Positions 10,965 through 21,859 of a stretch of 64,000 nt of DNA are shown piece by piece. Position numbers and translations under genes: made by a program. The stretch lies in contig CM048750.1 in the NCBI GenBank assembly GCA_026315105.1, positions 108,717,297 to 108,781,296 of the forward strand, read 5' to 3'. The notes beneath the pieces are model-generated. The model ran no database searches, was not told where the DNA came from, and saw only the letters and a program-made list of their open reading frames with translations. Source of the DNA: Locusta migratoria. Taxonomy: Eukaryota; Arthropoda; Insecta; Orthoptera; Acrididae. Position 1 is the stretch's first letter; each line of letters opens with the position of its first letter.

Positions 10965-11648
10965 AGATTCTACAAATGATCAGCAAAATCCACAGCTTTC
11001 TATATCACTATTTTCGGAAATGGGAAGTTTTAAATGTGTGTACATAGCAAGTTGGATAATTTTCCTGGACGCACATATAATTTTGAAAAATGAAATAAAA
11101 ATACTTCATATTAGAATTTATTAACAAATTATGTAGCATTTTAAGAACAAACCGTCAAATTATTTCATAAGCTTAGAATCGGAAAATATGATATTTTACT
11201 ATTTTTTGGCCTTCCAACTTCCCGATTTTCTATTGCAGAAATTGCAGGTAGGCCGCTACATGCCCTACATTTCTTAGATATTTAAAGTTCTCGATCGCAT
11301 GAGGCACTTCTTTTCCTATTTAAACCCTAATCTCGCATCATGTGAAATTTTTCTCTTTCCTCGTCTGAAAGCACTTCTACGTGGACGCTGATTTCGGTCA
11401 TCCGACGATGACATTACAACCTCAAGAGAGGCATACATGACATTCCCGCAAACTGTTTTCAGCGGTTCTTCACGCATCCAACATTGACCAACGTGTAAAC
11501 GGCCAACGGCGACTATTTTGAGCGTGGATGTGGGACTGCTTAGGTGTCCGAAGCGTAATTCGGTAGTGTGCACAAAACAACTGAGTCATATGGATGCCTA
11601 TCCGCTAGGCGTCAAGTCTCAGTACTTACTGATTGTACCACGTAAATA
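10965..11648. other. Unassigned sequence
   Basis: No repeat ends or domains. The 85-codon minus-strand frame at 11316-11573 is Arg/Ser-rich and matches nothing I recognise. Confidence 0.35.
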
Positions 11649-12664
11649 CCCTCCTGGCCATTAAACAACAGACGCGAAATTTTACCGACAGGAAGAAAAT
11701 ACTGTGATGTGCAAATTATTACCTTTTCAGAGCATTCACACAAGGTTGGCCCCGGTTGCGACGTCTACAATGTGCTGACACGAGGAAATTTTCCAACCGA
11801 TTTCTCATACACAAACAAGAGTTGAACGGCGTTGCCTGGTGAAACGTTGTTGTGATGTGTAAGTAGGACAAATGCGTACCATCACGTTTCCGACTTTTAT
11901 AAAGGTCGGATTGTAGCCTATCGCGATTGCCGTTTATCGTAACGCGTCATTGCTGTTCGCGTTGGTCGCGATCCAATTACTGCTAGAAGAATATGGAATC
12001 GGTGGGTTCAGGAAGGCAATACGGAATGCCGTGCTGGAGCCCAAAGGCCATGTATCACTAGCAGTCGAGATGACAGGCATCTTATCCGCATGGCTGTAAC
12101 GCATCGCGGAGCCACGTCTCGACCTCTGAGTCAACAGAAGGGGACGTTTGCAAGACAACCATGTGCACGAACATTTCGACGACGTTTTCAGCAGCATGGA
12201 CTATCTGCTCGAAGACCATGGCTGCGATTACTCTTGGCACTGCATCAGAGACAGGAGCGCCTGCGATAGTGTACTCAACGACGAAGCTGAGTGCATGAAT
12301 GGCAAAACGTTAATTTTTCGGATGAATGCAGGTTCTGTTTACAGCATCATGATGGTCGGAACCGTGTTTGGTGACATCACGGCGACCGCACATTGGAAGC
12401 GTGTATTCGTCATCGCCGTACTAGCACCATGGTATGGGTTGCCTTTGGTTACACGTCTCGGTCGCCTCTTGTTCGCATCGACGGCACTTTGTACCGTCGC
12501 CGTTACATTTCAGAGGTGTTACGACCCGTGGCACTACCCTTCGTTCGATCCCTGCCAAATCCTACATTTCAGCAGGATAATGCACAACCGCATGTTGCAG
12601 GTCTTGTAGGGCCTTTGTGGATACGGAAAATGTTCGACTACTGCCCTGGCCAACACATTTCCAA
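11649..12664 (+). mobile_element. Tc1-type DNA transposon, copy B (3' truncated)
   Basis: This starts with CCTCCTGGCCATTAAA, then skips about 30 bp of the usual end and continues as ACAGACGCGAAATTT. It follows the same order as the other copies: TTTTCAGAGCATTCACACAA, GATTTCTCATACACAAACA, CGTACCATCACGTTTCCGAC. Transposase is on the plus strand, broken by frameshifts; MEACIRHRRTSTMVW, RIDGTLYRRRYIS and FQQDNAQPHVAG are readable. FQQDNA carries the second catalytic Asp of DD34E. The homology stops near 12664, just before the region encoding the last catalytic Glu, so the C terminus and right end are gone. Confidence 0.85.
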
Positions 12665-13340
12665 TATTTTCATTTATTTGGATACTTTTATACAGAAGTG
12701 TTTTTTAGTGAGCACTGTTTTGATATTAAAAGACGACGTGCTAAGATATCTCAATAATTTTATTTTTCTACATAATTTCCGTCAATATTGAGGCACTGGT
12801 CATAAAGTTGTAGCAGTTTTAGAATACCCTCCACATAGAAGTCTGCCGCCTGACCTTTTAACCACTGTATCACAACTGTTTGACTTCGTCATCGTCTTGC
12901 TCGGTCACAGTGCTATACAAAACACTACGAGAAACATTAGGAAAGTAATGCCGGAAGGAAGAAATCTTAAAGCGTCTTTTTTCTCTCACATTATTGTCCA
13001 CTTCCTGCACCAAATTCTCAGTATCTTCCTAAGGACGCCCACTCTGTCTTTCATCATGCACATTTGTACGGCCATCTTTAAATGCTCTCACCCACTTTCT
13101 TACCGTTCCGTCACTCATAATGTCTTCTCCGTAAACTGCACAGATCTCACGATGAATATCGATCACTTTAGGCATTTAGCATTAAGATATAACAGCCTGT
13201 ACTTCACAGTCGGCGGGACTCACGATTATCGGAGGCATCTTAAACACTCAGTACACAACGTAAACAGGGAAGAATCATACTGTAATGGCGTCAGTGCGTA
13301 GACAACAGATTAGGTACCCAGTGCGCATAAAATTATTGCG
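12665..13340 (-). mobile_element. Mariner-type element with internal deletion
   Basis: On the minus strand an N-terminal transposase segment starts at 13238 (MPPIIVSPADCEVQAV). After two stops it continues HREICAVYGEDIMSDGTVRK, WVRAFKDGRTNVHDERQSGR, down to about 13030; this is the DNA-binding half of a DD34D mariner transposase. Near 12900-12785 the C-terminal end is found: WLKGQAADFYVEGILK, LYDQCLNIDGNYVE. The catalytic core between them is missing, so the copy cannot make a working enzyme. It lies directly beyond the point where Tc1 copy B stops. Terminal repeats were not resolved, so the outer limits are approximate. Confidence 0.8.
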
Positions 13341-13580
13341 ATTTCTTAGCATGTCTTTTCTTAATTTCAAGACGATACTTACTTAAAGCCACGCCTCGTA
13401 CATCTCTTGGAAAAGAAATCATCAAGGGAAGTTCCCAGGCGTCTCGTAGTGAAATAATGCAATACCGATCGGATGTGGAGTTATAGAGAGATATGGGAAC
13501 TGTTAATAACTTGCCTCCCAAAGGCTCAGAAGAATTATGAGGGGAATTTCACCATATAGGATTTTATGTTTCGATAATTA

Positions 13581-14967
13581 CACTTTTGGGCATTCAAATT
13601 GCAATACCAAGAAGAAATGCAGATGATAAACGGGTATTCGTTGGACAAATAGATTATACTAGAACTACTATTATAGTTTTACGCAATTTGGGTGCATAGA
13701 TCTTGAGAAATCATTACCCAGAACAACCACATCTGGCCGTAATAACGGCTTTGATACGCCTGGGCATAGAGTCAAACAGAGCTTGGATGGCGTGTATAGG
13801 TACAGATACCCATGCAGCTTCAACACAATACCACATTTCATCAAGAGTAGTGACTGGCGTATTGTGACGAGCCAGTTGCTCGGCCACCATTGACCAGACG
13901 TTTTCAATTGGTGAGAGATCTGGGGATGTGGCGGCCTGGGCAGCAGTCGAACATTTTCCGTATCCACAAAGGATCCTACAGGACCTGCAACGTGAGATCG
14001 TACATTATCCTGCTGAAGTGTAGGATTTTGCAGGAATCGAATGAAGGGCACAGCCACGGGCCCTAACACATCTGAAATGTAACGGCCATTGTTCAACGTG
14101 CCTCCTGAACAATAGGTGACCGAGACGTGTAACCAATGGAACCCCATACCATGACGCTGGGTGATACGCCAGTATAGCTATGAGGAATACACGCTTCCAA
14201 TGTGCGTTTACCGCGATGTCGCTAAACACGAATGCGACCATCATGATGCTGTAAACAGAACCAGGATTCATCGGAAAAAATCACGTTTACCCATTCGTGC
14301 GCCCAGGTTCGTCGTTGCGTACACCACCACCTGTCTGTGATGCAACGTCAAGGGCAACCGCAGCCATGGTCTCCGAGCTGATAGTCCATGCTGCTGCAAA
14401 AGTCGTCGAACTATACGTGCAGATGGTTGTTGTCTTGCAAACGTCCCCACGTATTGACTCAGGGGTCGAGAAGTGGCTGCACGATTCTTTACAACCACGT
14501 GGATAAGATGCCTGTCATCTCGACTGCTAGTAATACAAGGCTTTTGGGCTCCAACACGGCGTTCCCTACTGCACTCCTGAACCTACCGATTGCATATTTT
14601 CTAACATTCATTGGATCGCGACCAACGCGAGCAGCAATGTCGCGATACGATAAACTGCAATCGGGATAGGTTACAATCCGACCATTATCAAAGTCGGAAA
14701 CGTGATGGTACGCATTTTCCCTCCTTACATGAGGCATCACAACAACGTTTCACCCGGCAACGCCGCTCATCTGCTGTTTGTGCATGAGAAATCATTTGGA
14801 ATCTTTCCTCATGTCAGCACGTTCTAGGTGTCGCCACCGCGCCAACCTTGTGTGAATGCTCTGAAAAGCTAATAATTTGCATATCACAACATCTTCTTTC
14901 TGCCGGTTAAATTTCGCGTCTGTAGCACGTCATCTTCGTGGTGTAGCAATTTTAATAGCCAGGAGTG
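13581..14967 (-). mobile_element. Tc1-type DNA transposon, copy C (both ends present, inactive)
   Basis: Left end CACTTTTGGGCATTCAAATT and right end (inward) CACTCCTGGCTATTAAAATT are inverted. TA flanks both sides (13579-13580, 14968-14969). The minus-strand transposase is in pieces: MMPHVRRENAYHHVSDFDNG, then SYRDIAARVGRDPMNV in the same region, and further pieces in other frames. The DNA still encodes a QDN motif around 14010 and an IENVW motif around 13900, the second Asp and the Glu of a DD34E triad. It is the longest of the four copies (1387 bp) but is inactive through stops and frameshifts. Confidence 0.9.
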
Positions 14968-14969
14968 TA

Positions 14970-15663
14970 CCTTGTTATTGAAGCCCTTCATATCGTCTTT
15001 ATTTGCTTTATACATAATTAGTTGCTTCTGTATAATGATTTGTCTTGAGGAAAGCACTGGTTTTAGTTCTTATGTGCCCATACATGTTTCGTTACAGTTG
15101 TAGCATCTTTATTGGGTTCTTTTTATTGCTCTAAAATTGAACAACAGGAATGTTTCTAGTTTTATAGGTTATTATGAAGTTCTTGTTTTTAATTAGAATT
15201 ATGTACAGGAATTTCACATACGTATTTATACCTTGTTTTGCATGTTGGGGTAGTTAGCATTCATAGCACTGTAGGTCTTTGTTTACAGTTTTCCATCTGC
15301 AACCGTATGGCACTTATGTACAAAAGTTTTATATTGAAATATTTGGTTAACTTGTAAAAAATAAAGATATTTCTGTTGTTAATTTTAAATGAATGAAAAT
15401 GTGCCACAGAAAATGAACTGTAGGGAAATATGTATGGACATATAAAAACAAAAACCAATTTTTGCTTAATGGAGATCCTTATACAGAGGCGCCTAATTGT
15501 TATATTTCGACTGAAACTGCACGTAATTGGCCAGTTCGCTCCCAACGTCTATGGCGAGGTACAGCTTAACACCTAGACACCCTGCAGTGAACGACACATG
15601 GGCCCAACAGCTGCTAATTGGACTCGTTACAACTGGTATTAAGTGCTGTATCCTAATTAGACT
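14970..15663. other. AT-rich sequence, no gene seen
   Basis: A/T-rich with no recognisable element. The 94-codon minus frame (15261-15545) is Ile/Phe-rich, as expected from composition. Confidence 0.4.
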
Positions 15664-15799
15664 CCCATCTACCTTCTACGAGACAATCTTCGTTTTGGAT
15701 GAGGGCTTGTCAGCCTTAACGTCTTGGACACAACGCAGGACGTTGTCTCTAAAACCAGGCCGCATCCAAAACGAATATTTTCTCGTAGATGGTAGGTGG
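15664..15799. repeat. Long imperfect hairpin, about 37-bp stem
   Basis: CCCATCTACCTTCTACGAG ... CTTCGTTTTGGAT (15664-15700) pairs with ATCCAAAACGAAT ... CTCGTAGATGGTAGGTGG (15764-15799) with few mismatches. The loop of about 63 nt can itself form AACGTC ... GACGTT. It may be a foldback transposon fragment or a hairpin-forming transcript. Nothing shows that it is transcribed. Confidence 0.75.
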
Positions 15800-16324
15800 T
15801 TCGGAACCCACGTTAAACCGTAGCCCCCCCTGTAACTGGCTGGCTGAGGAAGGCAACGGCTTACTACCTCCGAATAGGACTATGTCTAGTAAAGCACTGT
15901 GGTGTTCAAACCTATCTTCATATTGTTGATTGCTTTAGTACAGTGCATTAATAATAAGATCCTAAACTTTAATTTTTCAATGCTAAATTCATAATATGAA
16001 AATCATAGGCTAATTAGCTGTCAGATAACCTGAGGCAGTGAGCAATATGCACAATTCCAATGCCTACATCCACACCCCTGACTAAAGTTCAAGGAGAGAA
16101 TATCAATGAAAAAATTAATGATTTAGTTAAAAGAAACAGCAACCAGCTGCACCACATTATCCATTATTTTACCAATTTCTGACTGTTGGTGCTCTTATTC
16201 AGGTATTGTGGGTACACTGAAGAAGTGCAAGTGGTATCTGATACTTTTTAAGCTAAATGTTACAGTTGTTGAAATGAATAAAATATTGAAAATAATGTAG
16301 GAAATTTAGGAGAACATTTTCCGG
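15800..16324. other. Unassigned sequence
   Basis: After the hairpin the sequence becomes A/T-rich with no repeat ends, RNA genes or open frames of note. Confidence 0.35.
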
Positions 16325-16336
16325 TTTATATAATAG

Positions 16337-16423
16337 TGGCCGCGGTGGAGTAGCCGAGCGGTCTAAGGCACCTCGCTGCGCAGCGCGCGGTTGCTCGCCG
16401 TCGGAGGTTCAGTCCTCCTAGGG

Positions 16424-16457
<34 letters not shown>

Positions 16458-16552
16458 GTCCTTAGGTTGGTTTACCTTAGTTTAAGTAATATCTAAGCTA
16501 CTAACTGATGACCACGCAGTTTGGTCCGATAGATTTACAAACATTTGGACAT
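16337..16552 (+). mobile_element. tRNA-derived SINE, type B, full length
   Basis: Head GGCCGCGGTGGAGTAGCCGA then GCGGTCTAAGGCACCTCGCT, a B box with one base missing (GGAGGTTCAGTCC), GGGCATG, (TG)n at 16426-16456, GTCCTTAGGTTGGTTTACC, and the end GGTCCGATAGATTTACAAAC. Near-identical 12-14 bp flanks (TTTATATAATAGTG at 16325-16338, TTTATATGATAGTG at 16553-16566) look like a target duplication. Complete enough to define type B here. Confidence 0.9.
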
Positions 16553-16566
16553 TTTATATGATAGTG

Positions 16567-17670
16567 AGAGGTGAATATTAATCTCAACTGACAGGAATGC
16601 ACTCATCGACGAAAGTGTTTGCGTGCACAGGTTTGGAAGCGAAAGACGTATCCTTTTGCTTGAAGACACTGCAGGACTTCACGTCCGATTAAAAACTTGT
16701 CTGCCTTGGAAACGTAGCGACACGTTTTGTTTACTAATCTGGTGAAAATAATGTAGTTCGTATTAATCGACAAAAGAGTGCATGAAATTTCAGTATGCTG
16801 GGTTTCAGGAACAGAAACTTGTTATTTTATGTTAAATATTTCAACAGCCAAAGTTGTAAAATGTAACATATTGACGACTAGTTTCGGGCTGGCCAGAGAC
16901 TTTTGTGGGTAATTTCCAAGAGTGATTGCTATCGAAATAGTTAGCCTGAAACGATATTTATCGAACGTGTAACTCTAAATTTATTACGCGGGCATCGGTT
17001 CACGAAATGACACAATATGAATGTTACGAACGTATAATTACGTATAAATAATTTTGACGAGTGGTAAAGCTCAACTGGCATTAATATTTTCACAGCAGAA
17101 TGGTTACACATTCGTAGGATATATCTCAATGTTTCTGACGAATTTCAGTGTAAATTTCATTTCTCCAACAGTCACGGACGGCTTTTGAGGGTGCGGTCGT
17201 ACGTATTTGTAACAACACATTGAGAAATCGTGTCTTTTCGTTGGAAATTGTTGAATGTTTATTATTATATACGTGGTAATTTAATTTGGAATAAACTTTA
17301 GCAACCATACATTACATACATCCGATATGAGCATATGACGAGGACAAGAGATCAATTTCCATCCTATAAAGAAAAAAAAAATTTTAAATACGACTTTCAT
17401 AGCTTAATAAATCGCTGCAGAATAACTTCTAAAAATAAGATCCAAAACTAGCCACTAAATGGGTGTGGTAGTTTTTAATGGAAATTTAGCACATTTCATT
17501 CGTCAATAACATTGATTTCTTAACATTTAAAATAATTTGCAGTCAAACCAACGTAAAGGATAAACTGTCACATGCATGTAGTGACATGTTCTCGATTACA
17601 TTTTCTGAAGATCTTTCGCAGCGATTTTAGAGAGGTATATCTGCAGTCACTACATGGGGTAGTTTCTGAG
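16567..17670. other. Unassigned AT-rich sequence
   Basis: No recognisable elements. Small minus-strand frames at 16941-17129 and 17126-17308 have no motifs. Confidence 0.35.
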
Positions 17671-18765
17671 AATACTTGTCTACATCTACATCTACATACA
17701 TACTCCGCAATTCACCGTAAGGTACGTGGCGGATGGTACACTATACCAGTAGTAGGCATTTCCTTTCCTTCCACTCCCAAATAGAACGAGGAGAAAAGGA
17801 ATGCCTATATGCCTCCGTACGAACCCTAATTTTTCTTGTGATCACTACGCGAAATAAAAGTAGGCGGCAGCAAGATAGTACTACACTCAGCTTCAAATTC
17901 CGACCCTCTAAATTTCCTCAACAGAAATTCACGAAAAGAACGTGGTCTTTCCTCTAGCGATCCCCAACTGAGTTGCCGGAGCATTTCTGTGACACTCGCG
18001 CATTGGTCGAACCTACCAGTAACAAACCTAGCTGCTTGCCTCTGAACTGCTTCTATATCTTCCTTTAAACTGATCTGCTGCTGGTCCTAAGACGTGGTCA
18101 TACAAGCGTTTTCTACGCATTCTCCTTTACAGATGAAGTACATCTTCCCAAAATTCTCAGAATAAACCGAAGTCGGCTGTCCGCCTTACAAGAAGCTCAC
18201 TACTAATGCTGTATTCGAACATTATGGGATTGTTTTTCCTACTCATGCGCATCACCTTACATTTTTCTACATTGAGAGCTAGCTGCCATTCTTCGCACCA
18301 ACTAGAAATTTTGTCTAAGTCATCCTGTATGCTATTACAGTCAGTTAAGGATGACACTCTCCCATACACCACAGCATCATGCGCAAACAGCCGCAAATTA
18401 CAAGTTACTCTGTCCATCAGATCATTTATATAGATAGAAAATAATAGCGGTCCTATCACACTCCCCTGGGGCACGCCTGACGATACACTCGTCTCTGATG
18501 AACACTCGCCGTCGAGAACAACGTACTGCGTTCTATTACTTAGGAAGTCTTCCAGCCAGTCACAAATCTGTGAACCTATTCCATAAGCTCGTATCTTCGT
18601 TAGCAGCCTGCAGTGTGGCACCGCATCGAACGCCTTTTTGAAGTCAATAAAAACACAGTCCGCTTGTTGCTCGCAAGATGTCATGTGAAAAAAGGGCAAG
18701 CTGAGTTTCACATGAACGATGTTTCCTAAACCCGTGCTGATTCATAAAGGGTTTTCCATGCCACT
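17671..18765 (-). mobile_element. Non-LTR retrotransposon fragment (jockey-superfamily-like), 5' truncated
   Basis: The element lies on the minus strand. Its 3' end is at about 17671 in a short ATGTAG-type microsatellite tail (CTACATCTACATCTACAT on the plus strand), which some jockey and CR1-type LINEs carry instead of poly(A). A reverse transcriptase segment follows upstream. The non-RT 3' part (17700-18150) is degenerate. The 5' edge, near 18765, lies inside the RT domain, so endonuclease and ORF1 are absent. The family reads like a repeat I recall from Schistocerca. Confidence 0.8.
18157..18711 (-). pseudogene. Reverse transcriptase fragment, catalytic Asp lost
   Basis: The open frame encodes about 165 residues of an RT palm. 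It has VFIDFKKAFDAVPH (motif with the first catalytic Asp), GVPQGSVIGPLLFSIYINDL, and then LRLFAHDAVVYG where an active LINE has F/Y-A-D-D. The first Asp of that pair is His, which should abolish polymerisation. It continues WQLALNVEKCKVMRMSRK. The first 13 or so residues before QADCVFIDF are a chance N-terminal extension of the frame. RTs of this kind copy the element's RNA into a nicked chromosomal target. There is no start and no endonuclease domain. It is a fossil. Confidence 0.85.
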
Positions 18766-18839
18766 GTTATCTGTAATGTACGAAAGGTATTTCTTTCAAT
18801 TTACTCCTATAGCGCCAGGCTATATATATGTTTCGCAGA

Positions 18840-19290
18840 AGCATGATCTCCGAAAGCCGACACGTGCCGGCATTAGTGATGCTCGTCGCGCGTAGGTCTC
18901 GGGGCCGGGCGTTTCACGTTTTCCGCTGACGTATATCCCGGCTTCCGCGGCTGGTACCAGCTCACGTTCGTCATCCGTTACGCGGGGCGCCTGCGGCGTT
19001 TCTTGTGCCTTTCCTCCCCTGTTTGTCCACTGACTGGTGGCTGGGTGGGGCGCAGGACGATAACGGGACGAGACGACTGAAATAAGGCGCCCCTAGTTGG
19101 GGTGGCTCGAATGCCGGATTTAGGGCCCCGTTAACGCAGTCGTGGTTGCCTTTTATGGGGCCGCGCTGGTTTACGACTGGGCTAGACGCGCCCGTCTGCT
19201 AGCCATCATTGTTTGCGCCGTCTACTGCGTGCCACCGAGAAACGACCGACTGGGATTGTGAAATATCCCGAAATCTCCCCAAGAGGTAAT
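18840..19290. other. CpG-rich patch
   Basis: About 450 bp that is clearly richer in G+C and CpG than its flanks (GTCGCGCGTAGG, GGGGCCGGGCG, TTACGCGGGGCGCC, AGACGCGCCCG). No open frame of note and no repeat family was recognised. It could be unique host DNA such as a promoter or untranslated exon, or the GC-rich LTR of a retroelement. The AT-rich stretch 19330-20030 after it shows nothing definite. Confidence 0.45.
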
Positions 19291-19329
19291 ATTGCTCTCC
19301 GAGGTGGAACAGCACCGCGATGACAAATT

Positions 19330-20030
19330 ACCGTTTCTCCGTAGACACTGTAATGTATATACCCTAGAAAATCACGTTTTTATGAACAAATTAAGTATTC
19401 GATAGCACATTTGATCGTGGTATTGTACCCAAATATTCCATAATTATAATATATAAAATGTTACACATGACTGCAGTTCAGCTACGGTGGAATACGAACC
19501 TTGACCTAGGTTTCGACAAAAGTCATTTTACCTTCTTCAGAAATATAAAATATATAAACATTTTATGGTGCTTCTGGATGGTCACATTATCACTTTCATT
19601 ACTTGCGTCTTTTAATGAACTAAATTAATTAATTAATTCTTGAAAGTCGTCAGCTTGATGTTGGACAATAATGTGTTTGTTAATGAAATTGTTAACTAAC
19701 AATATCTGAAGCCCTCTATAATGTATTGACCGTAATGTAATACTTTGCTGACTGTAGAACTGATTAGTTGCTTTGATTTAACAATTTTAAATAATGTAAA
19801 CATATATTAATTGTTATTTACTTACGATCTTTTGTATTATTTTGTTTTGATGTGAAAATCTTATTATTAAATTTGTCATAATTTTGTGTATCTTTACGTA
19901 AAGCAAGATTTATGTATGTTTCATGAACAAATTTATCTAATATATAACATTGTAACTCCCGTGTTCTAGAATGTTCTCGAAATTATAAATGTGTTAAAAC
20001 GCGCTAATTGACGCGAATGCAGTTAGTTTT
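19330..20030. other. AT-rich spacer
   Basis: A/T-rich. The phrase CCTAGGTTTCGACAAAAGTC followed by CCTTCTTCAGAAATA near 19503-19550 resembles the ends of some Penelope-like or foldback repeats, but that is a weak impression. No coding content. Confidence 0.3.
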
Positions 20031-20345
20031 GAAGTTAGTATTACTTTGGCAGTCAGTCGGTAATAACGTGGTCTTGAGTCAGCATGAAAGTTGGTTGTGA
20101 AGTTAGTATCACTTTGAACATAGGCAGTCTTAGATCAGTAAAACCTAGTGTCAGTATGGGAGTTAGTTGTGAAGTTAATATCATTTTGGCAGTTAGTAAT
20201 AACTCAGTTCTGAGCCAGGATATAGTCAGTTTGTATCACTTAGTCAGTCAGTTGTGAAGTTAGTATTACTTTGAACACAGCAGTCTTGAATCAGGATGTA
20301 GTCAGTGTAAGTGCAGTCATCATGCAGTCTTACTTTTGTCATCAT
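20031..20345. repeat. Degenerate tandem repeat, about 70-85 bp units
   Basis: GAAGTTAGTATTACTTTG-like phrases start at 20031, 20099, 20171 and 20256. Each is followed by a variant of CAGTC ... TCTTGAGTCAGNATG or similar and then AGTTGT. The spacing (68, 72 and 85 bp) and mismatches indicate an old minisatellite. It could lie in a retroelement LTR. Non-coding. Confidence 0.7.
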
Positions 20346-21007
20346 GTAACAAGCAGTCTTAAAGTTGTACTTCTGTTTGTGTGTTTCATCATGAATGAAA
20401 AATGAATTCGTTAAAAATGAAACGTGTCATATTGAAAGTTTCCATGACGTCCTATTATTTTCATGATGATTTAAAGGCAGGCGAGCAATTAAAGTAATAT
20501 CTACCACTGAACAACCGTGAACAACAGCAAAAGGTGAAGTATTTATAATGTGGCTTTAATGAAGTGCATATAAAAATACGTCACAACAAGAAATATCGCA
20601 GTTTAAAAGTAACGTCTAAATCGCTACTCCTGAGGTAACTATCCACCAAAATGATGTTTAAAATCACCGCGAGCAGAATCGCCCTTTCGGCTGGGGGGAG
20701 GGTGATCTTGCTTTCCGTTCGGTTTACGGCGGACCAGTGCCAGTCTTTGTAGTTACCGGAACATTTGTCTTTCATAATATAAGAAAATGTTTCATCACCA
20801 CTATTCTAGAAGTTCAGAATCCTTTACAAAAATCGCTCTGACGTGTTTGACAACCCACTTTAAATTTGTAGCTTTATCATTCTTTGCAAACATTTCGGAA
20901 AAAAATAATAATGTCAATAATAAAAAATTATAGTTACATCACTATTGTGATAATATCTACGCACCCAACACGCAACCCTTTTAGGAAAAAAGGAGAAAAA
21001 AATATTT
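20346..21007. other. AT-rich sequence, no gene seen
   Basis: Nothing recognisable except short A/T-rich runs. Confidence 0.35.
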
Positions 21008-21082
21008 GGGAGTAGCGGGTTCCGAACCATGGACCATGTGCATCACAATCCAACGCACTGCCCACTACACTACAGCTAAGTA
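21008..21082 (-). repeat. tRNA-like repeat unit
   Basis: On the minus strand AGCTGTAGTGTAGTGGGCAG can serve as an A-box region. GGTTCGGAACCC about 35 nt later is a B-box-like, self-complementary T-arm. The whole is about 75 nt. A functional tRNA is unlikely: acceptor pairing is poor. It is more likely a tRNA-derived repeat. Confidence 0.5.
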
Positions 21083-21362
21083 GTACGAAATTCGTCCTTA
21101 ATTTTCGTACCAGTGATGGCAGTTGTTAACTGATGCAAATATGGCATTTTTAGACACTAGATTATCATTTATCGTACGAAGAACAACGTGTTTTTGTTAA
21201 TTCATCAGTGCGCCGTTGCTTTGAAATAACAACGTGTAAGTTATAATAAGAAAATCATCAAATACGCAACGCAAGATGGCGTATGCCAGAGAGAGTTCTG
21301 GGCGTGGAATGTCACGTGACATCTGCGAAAGGCTGGTTTTCGTAAAATCAATGCACGGTGTC

Positions 21363-21798
21363 AAATCGCCGTTATTTTTGCAAATATCTCTCAAACGATA
21401 CGAGATACGAAGAAAACATAAGAGAGCAAAGTTGTAGAGAATTTTCTGCTTAACAAATTCGGTTATTTATTTTTCGTGTCAGAAGAACGGTTCGTCTGCA
21501 ATTACAATTATGTTACAAACGGCTTTTTTTATTACGGCCGTATTTTTTCTCCGAAAAATTTGAAAAAGGGAGTTTCTGGTCTCTGACGGCCTACAATTAT
21601 GTCTGTAAAATTTGGTGCTGATCAGTTTAACGGTTCGTCTTAAGTGGGAGCACGTTACGGACATCCCAAAATCGCCGGTATTTTTGCAAATATCTCTGAA
21701 ACGATACGAGATATGAAAAAATCATAAGAAAGCAAAGTTGTAGAGACTTTTCTCCTCTACAAATTAGGTTATTCAATTTTCGTGTTAGATGAAAGGTT
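21363..21798. repeat. Direct repeat of about 130 bp, 305 bp apart
   Basis: 21363-21492 and 21668-21798 share AAATCGCCG, TATTTTTGCAAATATCTCT, AAACGATACGAGATA, AAAGCAAAGTTGTAGAGA or close variants, and ATTTTTCGTGT. The space between holds CGGTTCGTCT twice. This is an old tandem duplication of a 305-bp unit whose second half has diverged further. Confidence 0.85.
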
Positions 21799-21859
21799 AA
21801 GCCAATATTTTTATTTAAATTTCGAGCTGTCAAAAAACGATCGCAAAGGCCCACTTTTA

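Noticed and set aside
12897..13301. 134-codon plus-strand open frame
   Set aside because: Antisense to the mariner transposase N terminus, which explains its openness.
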